A stretch of DNA of 64,000 nt from Pleodorina starrii (Eukaryota; Chlorophyta; Chlorophyceae; Chlamydomonadales; Volvocaceae): contig BRXU01000003.1 in NCBI GenBank assembly GCA_030267565.1, forward strand, positions 4,687,001 through 4,751,000. The letters run 5' to 3'. Numbering within the stretch: the stretch's first letter is position 1; each line of letters opens with the position of its first letter. Shown here in pieces: positions 12,301 through 24,171 of this stretch. A program made the translations under genes and the position numbers. A model generated the notes under the pieces. It did not search any database. It had not been told where the DNA came from and was given only the letters and a program-made list of their open reading frames with translations.

Positions 12301-15300
12301 GAAGACCCAACTTCGCCGCCGCAGCAGTGGCAGCAGCAGCCCCAGCTCCACCACAGCGCCTCGCAGCCGCAGCCCCACCCCCTGGCGCAGCAGCAGCAGC
12401 AACAGCCCCATCAGGCGCAGTCTCAGCCGCTGCCGGTGCCGCTCTCGTCGGTCGCCTCGTCGGCTTCGGCATCCGTGGCCGGCTCGGTGGGCCCGTCGCA
12501 CGCGGCGTCCATAACGACAGGGGGCATGGCCCCCTCGTCGGATGCCGTCACCTCGACGGCGGGGACGGGGACGGGGGCTCTGGGAATGTCCGGGTGCACC
12601 GCATCGGCAGTGGCGATGCGGCTGCATGCGGAGGCCTCGCTGGCAGAGCGGTACCGCTGCGCTGCGGCGCTGTGGGAGCTGGACTTTACGGAGCTGGGTG
12701 AGCAGACGTGGGGGGACCAGCAAGAGGCGGGGGTCAGACGTGATGGGAAAAAGGGGAGAGGGTTGGGGGTGAACTGCGGTGATGGTACTGATTTGTAGCA
12801 AGCAGCGGTTCAAGTACCGATAGGAAGAACCCACGCCAGCAAGTGCTGATTTGCCGAGTTGCGTGATGGAGGAAATGGAACCAGGCAAGGGTCGAAAGCC
12901 AGGCAGACGGATGGCGATCTTAGATGGAAATCTGGGCGGCATGGGGATGAGGTGCACGGGTGGAGGAAGTGGAGGGGCCAGGGAGAAAGGATAGACGGGA
13001 AGGTGGGAGGTGGAAAAATGATGAACTGCAGCGGTGGGAGGAGGAGGGCGCATAGCGCCGCAGCCCCGAGCCGCGCTGTACCAGGGCGCTGTACGTGGGA
13101 CAGGGCCGCGCTGCGGATGCCGGCCTAGCCCGGGCAGCACACACCACCCGATGTCGCGTTGTTTGGCATTCCGTTTTGCCGGGCCTTGGGCACAATCTGT
13201 GCTTCGCTGCGCCGTGCTGCGCCCACCCCTGCCTGCCTTGCCCCGGCCCCTGCCCGCTGTCCCTGTGCCTTCCTGTCGCAGAGGTGACCCGCCGCATCGG
13301 CGAGGGCTCCTTTGGCGAGGTGCTGCTGGCCAACTTCCGGGGCACCAAGGTGGCGGTGAAGCGGCTGCGCGGGTTCGACGTGGGGCCCGACAACCCCGAC
13401 ACGGGCGGGCCGGGGGAGCCGGGGCCATCGCCCACGCAGATGCCCATCTTCCGGCAGTTCTTCGAGGTGAGGCGACTTTGTCGTGGAGGCAACAGCGGCG
13501 GCAAGCCGATTTGTGTTTGGTGGGAATGCATGATTGGGGTCGCAGAACCCCCACGTAAATAGTTACCTTGCTGGGTGCGCATGACGGGACTTGTGAGCGC
13601 GGCGTGAGTCGGGGGGTTATCGTGGGGCCCGGGCACCGTGCCATGCGTGGTCATCGCTGGGCTGGGGCGCTGGGCCGCCGACTGAGGATGCTCTAATGGG
13701 GTTGAGTCCGCGGCGGCGGGCTGAGCGGGGCGCCGCAGGCATGGGATTTGCGCTGCTGCGGGGGATGGGTGGGTCGTCTTGAATTAATGCCCCCGCATGC
13801 CACGCGCGCGGAAGGCGCTACCAATGCGCCACGCGTTGTGTCCCTGTTTGCGGCTCCGGTGGCCCCTTCACGTGCGTGCTCGCCCTGCCTTGCCTTCCCG
13901 TCCCTTTCAATGCTGCTCGCAGAGGGAGATTGAGATACTTGCCACGATACGGCACCCTAACGGTAAGCGGCAGCGATTCCAGCTAGACGGTGCTTAGCCT
14001 GGCTTTCGGGCTAGAAGCAGTCTATGTGGCGGCGTTTAGCGTTCTTGCGGCAGCTGCAGCGGCGGCGGTGGTGGACGCAATCTCGTCCTTGCTCCCTCCC
14101 TGCTACTTTCCTGCGAGAAGCTTAGAGAACCGATTGTTTGGGGGTGAAAACGTCGCCGAACCAACACATAGCATTCAGCCCAGCCCCTCGTCCCCTCCCC
14201 AGGGCACTCATTTCATCCGCAATCCCCATGGGTCACATTCTCAACCCACTTCCCGCTCAACCAATCCCCCCGGGCACCCCGGCATCCAACCCCCCTCCCT
14301 TGGCACCCCCATTCCAATCCGCACCGCAGTCGTAAACTTCATCGGCGCCTGCCACACGCCGCCCAACGTGTGTTTGGTGACCGAGTACTGCGCGCGGGGC
14401 TCCCTTGACCATCTGCTGCACAAGTCGAGCATCCCACTGGACCTCCTCAAGAAGGTACGACCCAACCCACTGCAGCCGGGTCCGCTCGCCAGCGCTGCCT
14501 CCGTGGGACCGTTGCGCTTATCATCTTGACCGTATGTCGGCAGGAGGCCGCGGCAGCTCGGAGGCTCCCGCGGGCCGGGCTGCGCGGCCGGTGCCCCTGC
14601 ACGCTGCAAGGATGGATGCAATGATGGTGCTACTCCCGCGCCTGTTCCTGTCTGTGCCTATCCCTGGGCATCAGCCCCGTGTGACCTGTGCAAACAAACC
14701 GATTCCCAAATCCCCATGTCGTGTTGCGGCCGTCCCGTCATGTTGCCTACGCAGGTGGAGTTCTCCATGGACATCGCTCGCGGCATGAGCTGCCTGCACT
14801 CGCAGAAGCCGCCCATCATTCATCGGGACTTGAAAACCGCCAACCTGCTGGTCTCGGCCAGGTTCGAGGTCAAGGTGGGTGCGTCTGTGTCTTCGTGTTG
14901 GGGTGTGGGCGGGGCTTCCTGCCAGTCCGTTGAGGTTGATTGCCAAGGGCCTAGCGCTTCAGCGTTTGCGCTGTCGCGTTTATGTGCAGCAAGGAGTTTC
15001 TTAAACTACAGACGGGTTGTAATGGCCAAGTATTTGTTATCGTAAACCCTAGACCCTAACTCCTTACTACACTCCAATGCGATGCGTTGCGTTTCAGGTC
15101 GCGGACTTCGGTTTGAGCCGCATCAAGGACCACGCGCAGCTGATCAACAGCCGCGCCGGCCTGGAGGGCACCGTGGAGTATGCGGCTCCGGAGGTCCTGC
15201 GCGGCGAGCCGTACACGGAAAAGTGCGACATTTGGTCGTACGCCGTACTGCTGTGGGAGATCATTCACCGCCAGCGGCCGTACGCGGACGCGGACGTGCC

Positions 15301-18300
15301 CATTTACATCCTAATGTGAGCGGGGGCGGTGGTGCTGGGCGGGACGGGGACGGGGCATTGGAGGAAGGCGGCGGGTCGGGCAGGCTCGGATGCAGCCCGA
15401 ATCAATTATACCGGTAGACACGAGTCCGCGACCCCATTCAACCCCATACCGTAAGCATGCCCCCGCCTTCCATCGACCCGTCAAAGGCGGCCTCCCCGCA
15501 ACGCTGTCGGCTCTGTCCATTCAACCCCAACACGCTTGTATGCCACTTCCTTGTGGGTTGTGACCCATTACTGAGCCTTCGTCGACCCCTCAGCCCTCAC
15601 CTCTCCCGCGCCCACCGAAACCCCTGTCCCTTTGGCACGCCCTGGACATGCGCTGCAGGATGTCTCTGGGCAACGGCACGCTGCGGCTGCCGCCGGTGCG
15701 CGAAGAGCAGGCCACATCCGGCCTGGCGCGGCTGGTGGAGCGCTGCATGTCCTGGCACCCTGCCGAGCGACCCAGCTTCCGGGAGGTGCTGCACGCGCTG
15801 GAGGCCGAGTACAAGATCCTCAGGGGCAAGGCGGCAGGCAAGTGCTAGCGCGCGTGCGGTCTTGGTCTCAGACGTGGCTCCATCGGTCTGGATCGGTCCA
15901 TGGATGGGGCTGGCTGAGGCTTCTTGGAGAAAGACATACTGGGCTGCGGCAAGGGACATTCGGCCACTGGGGGCTGTCTGGCGGGTTTGCTGTAATGGTG
16001 CTGCTGCTGCTGCTGCTTGCCGCCCGTACAGTGAAGGGTCTTTTTTGGCGCTCATGTGGTTTCATCTTGGCAGGTATTGGGGTGGCGTCGGTGGCTACGC
16101 CGCCGCTGTCGTGCTCGTCGCACCGCAAGGCGCGTCGCTGGCATCTGACCTCTGCCGCCGTCCCTCGTCCATACCTAATGTGTATGTGGCCCTCGCTGTG
16201 TTTCTGCCCTTCGCCATCCCCACAGCCGTGCCGCGCTCGGACTCGGCTTCGTCCATGATGGTCCTGCCAGGAAGTCAGAACCGCGGCCCGGGCGCAGATG
16301 GCGGCGCGCAGCACGACGCACACCACCCGCACGGAGCAGCAGCAGCAGCAGGCGCACCTAGCCCTGCACCCGGACCCAGTGGCGCCGCCGGCGCCGCGGC
16401 CGCGGTCGGCCGGCCGGCGCCGCAGACGCCGCAGCAGCAGCGCATCGTCTCAGGGCCGCAGAGGAAGAGCTCCAAGCTCGGCTTCAGCCCCCACTCCCCG
16501 GGGCCCGAGCCCGGCGGCGCTCGCGGCGGCGCCGAAGCCGCGGAAGCGGGGCCCAACGGCGTCCAGCATTCGCAGCACCCCGCCACAGACCCGCACCTGC
16601 ACGCTCACCCGCAGCCCCAGAACCAGCAGCAGTCATCGCAGCAGCCCAGGCGGCCGCGCGTGAAGCTCGCGGTGCCGGCGCAGGCGGCCGGACCGTTCCA
16701 CAACTCGCTGACAACGGGTGGGACAGGGGGGCACCAAGAGGGGCCTGATCCGGTCAGTCCCGCAGACTCGTCCTCGCGCCCGGCCTCCAGCCGCAACGCC
16801 GGCGCCAGCGCTGCTGGGCGCGGCGGCCCGGGTGGCGGGGGCGCGGCGAAGCCCGGGAGCGCCGGCAGACCCACGGGTCGGTCGCTGCGGTCCGCGGCGC
16901 GCTCAAAGTCCATGCCGCTGCCGGAATTCGAGTGGTTTGGCGGCGAGGAGGGCTCCGACGAGTACATGATGGACACGACGGACTCGATCGCGGATGATGA
17001 CGCCGACGCGGGCGCGTCGGCGGGCACGTCCGTCAGCGGCGTCGCGCCGGGCGCGGGCGCGCCGGCGGCGGCGCCGCAGCACCCGCACTCGCTGTTGTCG
17101 CCGGATCGCGGCGGCGTGCGCAGCACGCCGTATCCGTGTGACACGGACGCGCTACGGCCAGGAAACAGCGTGGACGATGCGCTGCGGGACACGGTGGACG
17201 TCGCTGCCGACGATGCAGCGGCGGCAGCGGGCGCATCCTCGCCGCCGCTGCCCCACCACCTCATGGTTCGGGTGGCGCGGCCCTCGGAGGAGGCTCAGGA
17301 CCCAGCCGTGCCCGCAGCCGGTTCCCGTGTACCGCCGGAAGGCGGGCAGCCGGCGGCGTGGGGTGGCAGGCCCGCGGACAGTACCTCGTTCTCGCCACTG
17401 GTCACGGCGGCGGTCGCTCGCCAGTCGCCGTTCCAAATGGCGGCCAGCAGTCCTTTCGCGGACGCGGCAGACATGCCCTGGTCGCCGCGCGGCTCGGACG
17501 AGGCAGGGTCCTCGCCCTCGTGCTTCGGTTCGCACTCGATGTCGGAGTCGGCGGCGCAGCTTCAGCAATTGCACCTGCAGCACCAGCAGGTGCTGCTGTC
17601 GGCCAAGCCGGCGGCTGCCGCCGCCGTGGCGGCAGCAGCGCCCACGGCGACCCCGCCGCCGCCGCGGCGGGCCGCCTTCGTGAGTCCGTTTGCGCAGCTC
17701 GCCAACGATGCGCCGCCGTCGCCGCCGCGCGGGACGGATTACGAAGAAGAGGAGGAGCGGCGCGTGGAGGCGGCGACGGCGATGGACGAGGAGTCGAAGG
17801 AGGAGGGGCAGCGCTGGCGGCGCCCGGCGGCCAGCAGCGGCGGCGCCGGCGGCAACGCCGCCGCGGCGGCGCCAGCGTCCACCGCCAACAGCGCGGACGT
17901 AAACGTCGCGGTGGAGAAGGACCAGCAGACGCCAGTGGAGGCCTGCTGGAGCGTGCTGGGCAGCTGCAGCAAGCCACCCTCCGGTGACGTGTACCCGCCT
18001 GGCGCCGCCGCCGTCCGCATGTCACCGCCCACCTCGAATCAGCCAGGCCTGTCATCGCCATACGCGCAACGCGGCGTCGACGCAGTCGACGCTGGCGCCG
18101 GCGCTGTGCCACTGGCTGCAGGCCAGGCGGAGGGCGCGCCGCAGCAGGGAGTCGTGTTGGTGATGGAGGAGGAGGAGGACGGGAGCGAGCGCGAGCCGCG
18201 GCTCGTGGCGGCGATGTCGTCGGCGTCGGCGGAGCTGTCATTGGCGCTGCCTGGCGTGATGGCGTTTGGCGGGCCCAGCATGGCGGACGTGCGATCGGAC

Positions 18301-18363
18301 AGTGGGCAGTTTGACGAGGATGAGGACGCGACGCTGCACACGACGGCGTGGGTGCGCCTGTGA
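9394..18363 (+). CDS. ACT-CBS-CBS protein kinase (TKL/Raf-like) with long disordered tail
   Basis: Ten exons keep one frame: 9394-11244, 11677-11887, 12185-12697, 13282-13466, 13923-13962, 14330-14454, 14755-14874, 15098-15315, 15659-15837, 16226-18363, giving about 1859 residues. Residues 24-106 read as an ACT-like fold ([30 protein letters not shown]). A Gln/Ser-rich linker follows. Two CBS motifs occupy about 542-617 and 618-688. The kinase domain spans about 859-1147: glycine loop GEGSFGEV (865-872), VAVK with Lys885, HRDLKTAN (HRD 998-1000), DFG (1018-1020), APE (1045-1047). The sequence style is that of plant Raf-like MAPKKKs. A tail of about 700 residues rich in Pro, Ala, Gly and Ser follows. 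ACT and CBS domains bind small metabolites or nucleotides, so ligand-gated kinase activity is a fair inference. The intron before the last exon needs a GC donor; otherwise the protein stops at 15848, just after the kinase domain. Confidence 0.85.
9935..10075 (+). repeat. CAG/CAA repeats coding poly-Gln and His-Gln
   Basis: Several interrupted Gln runs encoded in the linker between the ACT and CBS domains of the kinase gene. Confidence 0.85.
15838..16225 (+). other. Probable GC-AG intron in the kinase gene
   Basis: The exon ends GCGGCAG and is followed by GCAAGT, the usual form of a GC donor. The acceptor is CCATCCCCACAG at 16225. Splicing here joins codon G|CC and opens a frame of about 712 codons to 18363. 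Without it the kinase ORF ends at TAG 15846-15848. The nearby GT at 15842 would put the next exon in a wrong frame. Confidence 0.6.
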
Positions 18364-21300
18364 GCCGGCCGGTGTGTGCGGGGGCGCTCGCGTGCTGTTT
18401 GCCCGCGCGCGGGGCTGTCGCGCCTGTAGCCGCGTGGGCGCCTACGGATGCTCGCCAGGGCGTGTCTGTACGTGCTGGGGCGCTACAGGCGCGCTGGCGT
18501 CTGGGTTCCTGTTCTTCGGTGCTGCGTTTGTGTGAGGAGATGAAATATTGTTCTGTCTATTGTCACGACGCGCGGGGAGCCCATGAAAGTGGTTGCGGAC
18601 GGAGGGAGGAGGCGAGTTTCAGTATGCAGGGCGTGTGTATGCATTTACGTGTTTGTGGCGATTGCTCGCTCGGTCAAGGACTAGGCGCGAGAAACGCGGT
18701 GGCTCGGCTCGTCGGGTGCCGAGCGCGTCAAGGGCTGCCCCTGAGACGTGTGCAGTGACATTCGCTGCCACGGATTTCTGCCGGTGCTGCTTATATGGGT
18801 GGAAGTGGATAAGATGTAGGCGGGGGTATTGAGGTGGTGGTGGTGGTGATGATGGTGGTGTACCGTGTTCCGCATTTGGCTCTTCGGTGTCGGGCTGGTC
18901 TTAGCCTTCGCCTGCCGGTTCCATCGCTGTCCTTTCGTGCTTCACCCACCGGCTCCAATTGGTTTGCCGGTCCTGAGACCCATGGGCCAGCGTAGGACTG
19001 TGCATGTGCATGCGTTGCACTCGCATAACGTTTGACTACCGGTGGGTGTCGGGGTCAAATGATGTGCGGCCGCCGCGGCCCGTGCCCGGAAAGAGCCGTG
19101 CAGTGTCGTACGGCAATAGCGGGAGTCGTCGCCGCCGCAACCGAGGTCACTGTGGTGCACGGGTGTCGGCACGGGGGTGTGGGGCCTCGGTGTTGGGACG
19201 GCGCGTTTCGCGGTTGGAGGTGTGAGATAGATGGAAACACGTTTGGACGCAGCAGTCGCGGCGGGGTCGCCTTGCGACTGGGCGCCCGAAGGGGACGGAA
19301 CAAGGCGGTGCTGGGCCGGGCTAACAGGGGCATGGGAGTTATCCAACGGCGGCAATGGTGTGGGGGATGCCTGGACGGCTGCACGTGAGCATGCGGCTCC
19401 TGCGCGTTTGGAGCCTTAGGGATGGGGGCAATTTGCGTTTGACCAGCCGCCCCGTGCTCGCGAGGGTTGGTCTCTGGCCCGGCCCGCCTGGCTGCTTTGC
19501 TATTCGTAACGGTGGCGTTAAGCAGTACGGTATTGGTAATGCTTCGTCTTGGTTAGGACAGGTGATCAGTGAGCGGCGCTGCTGCGGGCGGCGGTGCCGG
19601 CGGCTGGTGGTGATTGGTGTGTTAAGGATTGTACAGCGGCTGCCCTTCCTTTCTTTTGCCGACGACCGTTGTCCTCATTTCACCAGAGCCGGGTGTGTTA
19701 TGGGCGCCCGGGAGGCGAGTGGACCCGCGGCCCTGGGTATTGCATAGACAGACGACGGGCATGCGATGCCACAGGCGCTTTGGGTCGCGTTGCTCACTGG
19801 CATGCTGTGCTGTTTGGGGTCGGTTGTAATCGAGGAGGGTTTGCCTCTGGTGGGGGATGGAATTGTGCGGGCGCGCTGTTTTTTGCCTGCTTCAAGTGCG
19901 TTAATGCCTCGTTCGCTGGCCGTCACTGGATGGCGAGGATCGTAAAATGAGGGTGACACGTGGTCTTGGCCGCTGCGCTGCCCAAAAAAAATCGAACCGT
20001 GCTGCTGCTGCGCTGCGCCTTGTTGCTCCAATCAACAAGGATATTTTATTACGAGAGGCGTTAGCGAGTGCTGGCCGCAGCGTGGGGCGGCCTGCACACG
20101 CCGCGACGGAGCGAACAAGTAGAGTTGAGACGGGAGGGGGCTGGGTTCGTTGCAGGCGCTTTTATTCCAAAGGGGTGATACAGCGAGTGCCTCACCGCGC
20201 CCTTAGTCATATAACAAGGCCTGGTGCAGGGGTGCAAAACCGATGAGGCTAGGTCGTGTCGTCGCCTGCCAGTTTGGCGTCTTCGTAGGTGCTCTTAGCG
20301 ATTGTTACCTTGTCTAGCGAGTATTGACTGAAAGGCCGGGACCGCGCAGAGAGGGTGACAGTCGAGTTGCTGTGTCGTTACTCTATCACGTGACCGGAGG
20401 CCGCGGCGCTTTCATCTGGGATGCGTGCCGCATGGTCCTTCCGCCAGGCCCCACGGCGTTCTTCGTGACTTGTAGCAACGCTTGGTTTGGGTTTTTGGGG
20501 CTGAGCTGGGATGTCCATCTTGTCTGCCTGCCTGCCTGTCAGTGCATCTGTTCGCCTGACCGCCAAGCTACGGTGGCCCGGCCCCTGCCGCGCGGCGACG
20601 CCCGTCCTCGTGACCAATTGAAAGGGGCGGGCGCGAGTGTGCGAGATGCGAGATAACCATGCAACTGGCGATTGGGTGGCGCCAAGCAGGTCGAGACGTG
20701 CAGAATAAGGTGTGGTGGTAGTGGGGCCGGCGGTGAGGGCAACGGGGTACCGTGGTTGCCGAACGGGTGGCGGCGGCCCGGCGCTGGACGCTGCGCGCCT
20801 CCGCCTCTAGCTACTTGGGGCCCCGAACCGTTGACGGCGCCGTGGGGTGTAAAGGCGCGTTTTTGGTCGCGGCGGCGCGTGTCGCGCACAGCGGCTGCCG
20901 CTGGTGCCTGCTGACCATGTGACACCCTTCATCCCGTTTCGATCGGGGACCCCGCTTCCTGTGCTGCTGGAGGATGTAGGCTTCGACGGAGGACGCTGTT
21001 TGCGCGCTCGACATGGTGTGTAGAGGTCAGGGAAGCAAGGATGGCCAGTACGGCCCAGGTTTAGGAGCAGCGGTGATTGTACGGTATACCGATCCAGCCT
21101 CCCACAATTGATTGATCTGCCGGGCGGCTCAGACGACTCTTTTGACTGCCTGCCCGGCGCACGCTAGTGTCTTGCGCTGTGCTGCTGTCATTGGACGGCC
21201 ATCGCCGCTGGTAGTGCTGCAGAACCGGATGATAGGGGGGTTCGCCGCTAGAGGTGTGTGCTCGCTCAATGTGTCACTGGACTGTCGACCGCAACAGGGC

Positions 21301-22321
21301 TGTGTACAGGACAGGAACTGCGCCTCGTTTGCAAGGTTAGGGCAGGGGCTGCAAGGCTGGGGCTTGGAGGTACTGATCCACACCTTAACCGACGTTGCGG
21401 GGGGGCCCCGATGCAACTTAGTCAGGGTCTTGCCTACAACAACGAAGCCGTAAGTACCCACATACAAGCCCGGTGTAGCTCGTGCAGGTTGGGTTCCCTG
21501 AAAGCACTCAGTACGTCGTCACCAATGCAAGGCAGCATGGCGATGTGGCAGAGGGCTCCCAAGAAGACTCACAGGGGTCCGGGAAGGACGTCACCAGGCC
21601 CTGACTGGGCGGTTCCAGTGCACCCTATGTCCATATCAGATGCGGACATCGGAATTTGCCAACAGGCCAAATACAGACCAATTGGCGACCATGTAGACAC
21701 TGAACAGATGCCCCTCGCTCCCCGCCGGGCAAGATTTCGTCAATTAACTACTGCGTTTGACGCCCAGGCCCCGGCGGTGCGAAAAAACATGTCTCTTGCC
21801 TTCCCAAATGCCTGCCGTAGTCTGCTTTTCGGCCCCTGGCTTGTCCACGCCCACAGAGTACAGACCTTGCGCCAAGCGCGACGGGCTACTTGTCATCTGC
21901 CATTGTCGACCCCGGCGGTCACCACAACATCTGCATCCAAGTATGTCTGCCGAACTGCCAAAGCTGCCAACCCGCCTGGCATGACACCGCCAGCCCTGGC
22001 CGGTACTAGTTGGAAACGGCCGTGCACGAAGTTGCTGGCCGTATCAGCCCTGGCCGTTGAAGCAGCTGTCCGCGCCTCCTCCAAACCACCCACGTCGCCA
22101 CACGCGCATGTCGCCCTGCGGGCAGCTGCACACGCACATCCGGACAACCAACAATCCACCCCCCAGCCCCCTCTTCGTGCCTGCACCTCACCGCAAAAGC
22201 TCTTCGGGCTCTCCAAGACAGAGGCCGCCCCCAAAATGCTAAGCGACCCGGGCACCGCGCGCGCACCCCCAACGTATCACCGCAAGCTCTCATTCAAGCT
22301 CTCGACCAAAGCTCCCCATTA
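18364..22321. other. 4-kb stretch without a supported gene
   Basis: It lies between the convergent 3' ends of the kinase gene (+) and RRP40 (-). A TGTAA at 19825-19829 could end the kinase transcript, implying a 3' UTR of about 1.46 kb. A GGT/GAT repeat sits at about 18833-18860. Many short ORFs exist, but none has recognisable content. The long plus-strand ORF running into RRP40 from 21258 is judged a shadow. Confidence 0.45.
19825..19829 (+). terminator. Possible TGTAA polyadenylation signal for the kinase gene
   Basis: TGTAA is the usual polyadenylation signal in Chlamydomonas and its relatives. This is the first copy on the sense strand that I found after the kinase stop. Confidence 0.3.
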
Positions 22322-23530
22322 TCACCCGATCCGGCTGAGCACCCGCGCCACCATCGTCCGCACCTGCTGCGGCGTCTTGAACTCGCTCTCCGCAATCGCA
22401 TTGGCCACCAGCACGCACGTCGCGGCCGTGCTGGCGCTGAGCCACACCCGGCCGTTCAGCCCCGCTGCCATCTCGAACTGCAGCCCCGAGCCCAGCGCCT
22501 CAAGCACCGGTGCAGTGGGGCTGCCCAGCAGCTGCCGAGCGAGGGAGGACGACACCGTCAGCACCATGCCGCCCTTGAGGTGGCCGAAGCCCGCGGCGCG
22601 GCCCGCCGCGTCGACGCAGGACAGGACGGGGTCGGTGTCGCGGTGCGCCTGCACGACGCGCGCGTAGACCAGGTCGCCCTGGTGGAGGTTGGGGCGGTTG
22701 CGGCGGGTAGCGCCCTCGAAGGACAGCTGCGGAAGGACGGCGTTGAAGGGGCCCCCGATGTCGACCGTGAAGTTCTGCGGAGGAGAAGGGGCGACGTGGG
22801 GCGGGGCCGGGCGGGGCAGGGCAGGGGGTAGGGTAGCGGGTGCAGGTGAGGATGAGGGCCTTCAGGGTGAGGGTTTGGCGCCTTTCCTACACGGCGGAGA
22901 GCAGAGCAGGTAGGAGAGGTCCGGTGGTGGGCATGATGGCTGTAACAAGCGCTAAAGCTGGTGATGAGGCACCTCGTGGCCTCGGCAGGAGGATGACGGG
23001 GCTGGGGGGAGCGGTAGGGGCGAAACGCTGTGCATGGCGCGGAGTCCGAGCGCTGCCTTCCGTTCCCAATCCGGTTTCGTCGCTGCGAGCCCCATGAATC
23101 GCGTTCATGCTTACCTCGACGTGCTTATCGACGATGGTCCCTACTACGACGTCCCCCTCCACCGGTATGTACCTGCGACGCAAGGCAAACTCAGTCGGGC
23201 CGGCGCGCGCGGGTCGGTGGGTCGGTGGGTCGGTGGCGGCGACCCCCCAGGATCGTGACTCCGTACTCACCGTTTCTGCCGCCCCTCCAGATACAATTGC
23301 CCAGTGCGAGTCGCTTTCAGGACGCCGCCCTTGGTTGAAACCACAGCTCCTTCTTGAGTTGTGAGACCAGCCGACAGACGCAGCGTTCCCTGGGCTGGGA
23401 TTTCTAATACTTTATCACCTGGACCTACGACCTGCAGTCGGAAACATAGTGCCAACGGTGAAGTGTCGGCTAGGGCGCGAACGGCGCATCGTTAACGGCT
23501 GACCTTGCCAATTGCAGCAGCTGCGGACAT
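22322..23530 (-). CDS. RRP40: Exosome complex subunit RRP40 (EXOSC3)
   Basis: Four exons on the minus strand, 23530-23504, 23431-23271, 23172-23115 and 22774-22322, give 232 residues in one frame. The first exon codes only nine residues (MSAAAAIGK). The N-terminal part carries VVGPGDKVL and the start of the S1 fold (YIPVEGDVVVGTIVDK). Exon 4 has the family signature LSFEGATRRNRPNLHQGDLVYARV, split here by my reading only, and then the KH-like half with GLNGRVW and ANAIAES. These match human RRP40 block by block (for example [20 protein letters not shown]). RRP40 is one of three RNA-binding cap subunits of the RNA exosome, which works in rRNA processing and RNA decay in nucleus and cytosol. 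Length is close to plant RRP40. The gene is divergent from the plastid-like gene to its right. Confidence 0.93.
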
Positions 23531-24171
23531 TCTATTGGATTATTTTTCTATTGTTCTAGAAACTCATATCGTCGCGCTGGATTATTTTTGGAGGATTAAG
23601 GTTCCGTGACTTTGGCGGACGACTTAATAATACGTGAAATCCAGCTTGCTTATATGTTCTGGCATCAGCATCCAATATACTTATAACAAGATTAGCGTTT
23701 GCTATATAGTTCAACCCTATCGGCAAGGAACACAAGCAGTTTTCACCGCACGACAGCACGCCACCAAACATGCGGACGGCGCGGCCACAGTGCAGCAACG
23801 GTGTGCGTGGTTGGGGCTCAGCCGTGAACAAGCCGGTGTCGGATGTGTCCCGGTGCTCCCGCGTCCAGCACGTCTCTAGAAGGCCATCCGTCGCGGTCCA
23901 CGCTAGCGGAGTGCGGGCCCGCTGGTGCATCGGTACGTGGCCTCGTCTTTGTAGTCATCTTGGCTTTTGAACCAAACGACCCTCTCTTTGCAAAGGATGG
24001 CTGCGGCAGCTGCCCTGTAACCGATACTTCCGTCCGCTGAGGAGTTGCCTTGGGGTCCTAGCGGCTGGCTTTGGGCGTTGGCGAGTGGCCTGGAGGTTCT
24101 GAGCTGCGTCGACCTCTCAGATACGTGTGGGGCTGACGCCCCACAGAAACGTGTCGTCACGCGGTCGCATC
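23531..24171. promoter_or_regulatory. Shared upstream region of RRP40 and the 24172 gene
   Basis: About 640 bp between divergent start codons. The part next to RRP40 (23530-23760) is clearly AT-richer than the coding DNA around it, as expected for a core promoter. No individual element is recognisable. Confidence 0.4.

Noticed and set aside
12085..13644. 519-codon minus-strand ORF
   Set aside because: It lies antisense to three kinase exons and crosses their introns, with Arg/Pro-rich composition typical of a GC shadow frame.
21258..22667. 469-codon plus-strand ORF
   Set aside because: It overlaps the RRP40 exon antisense. High GC keeps the opposite frame open, the peptide has no recognisable content, and RRP40 is clearly the real gene.
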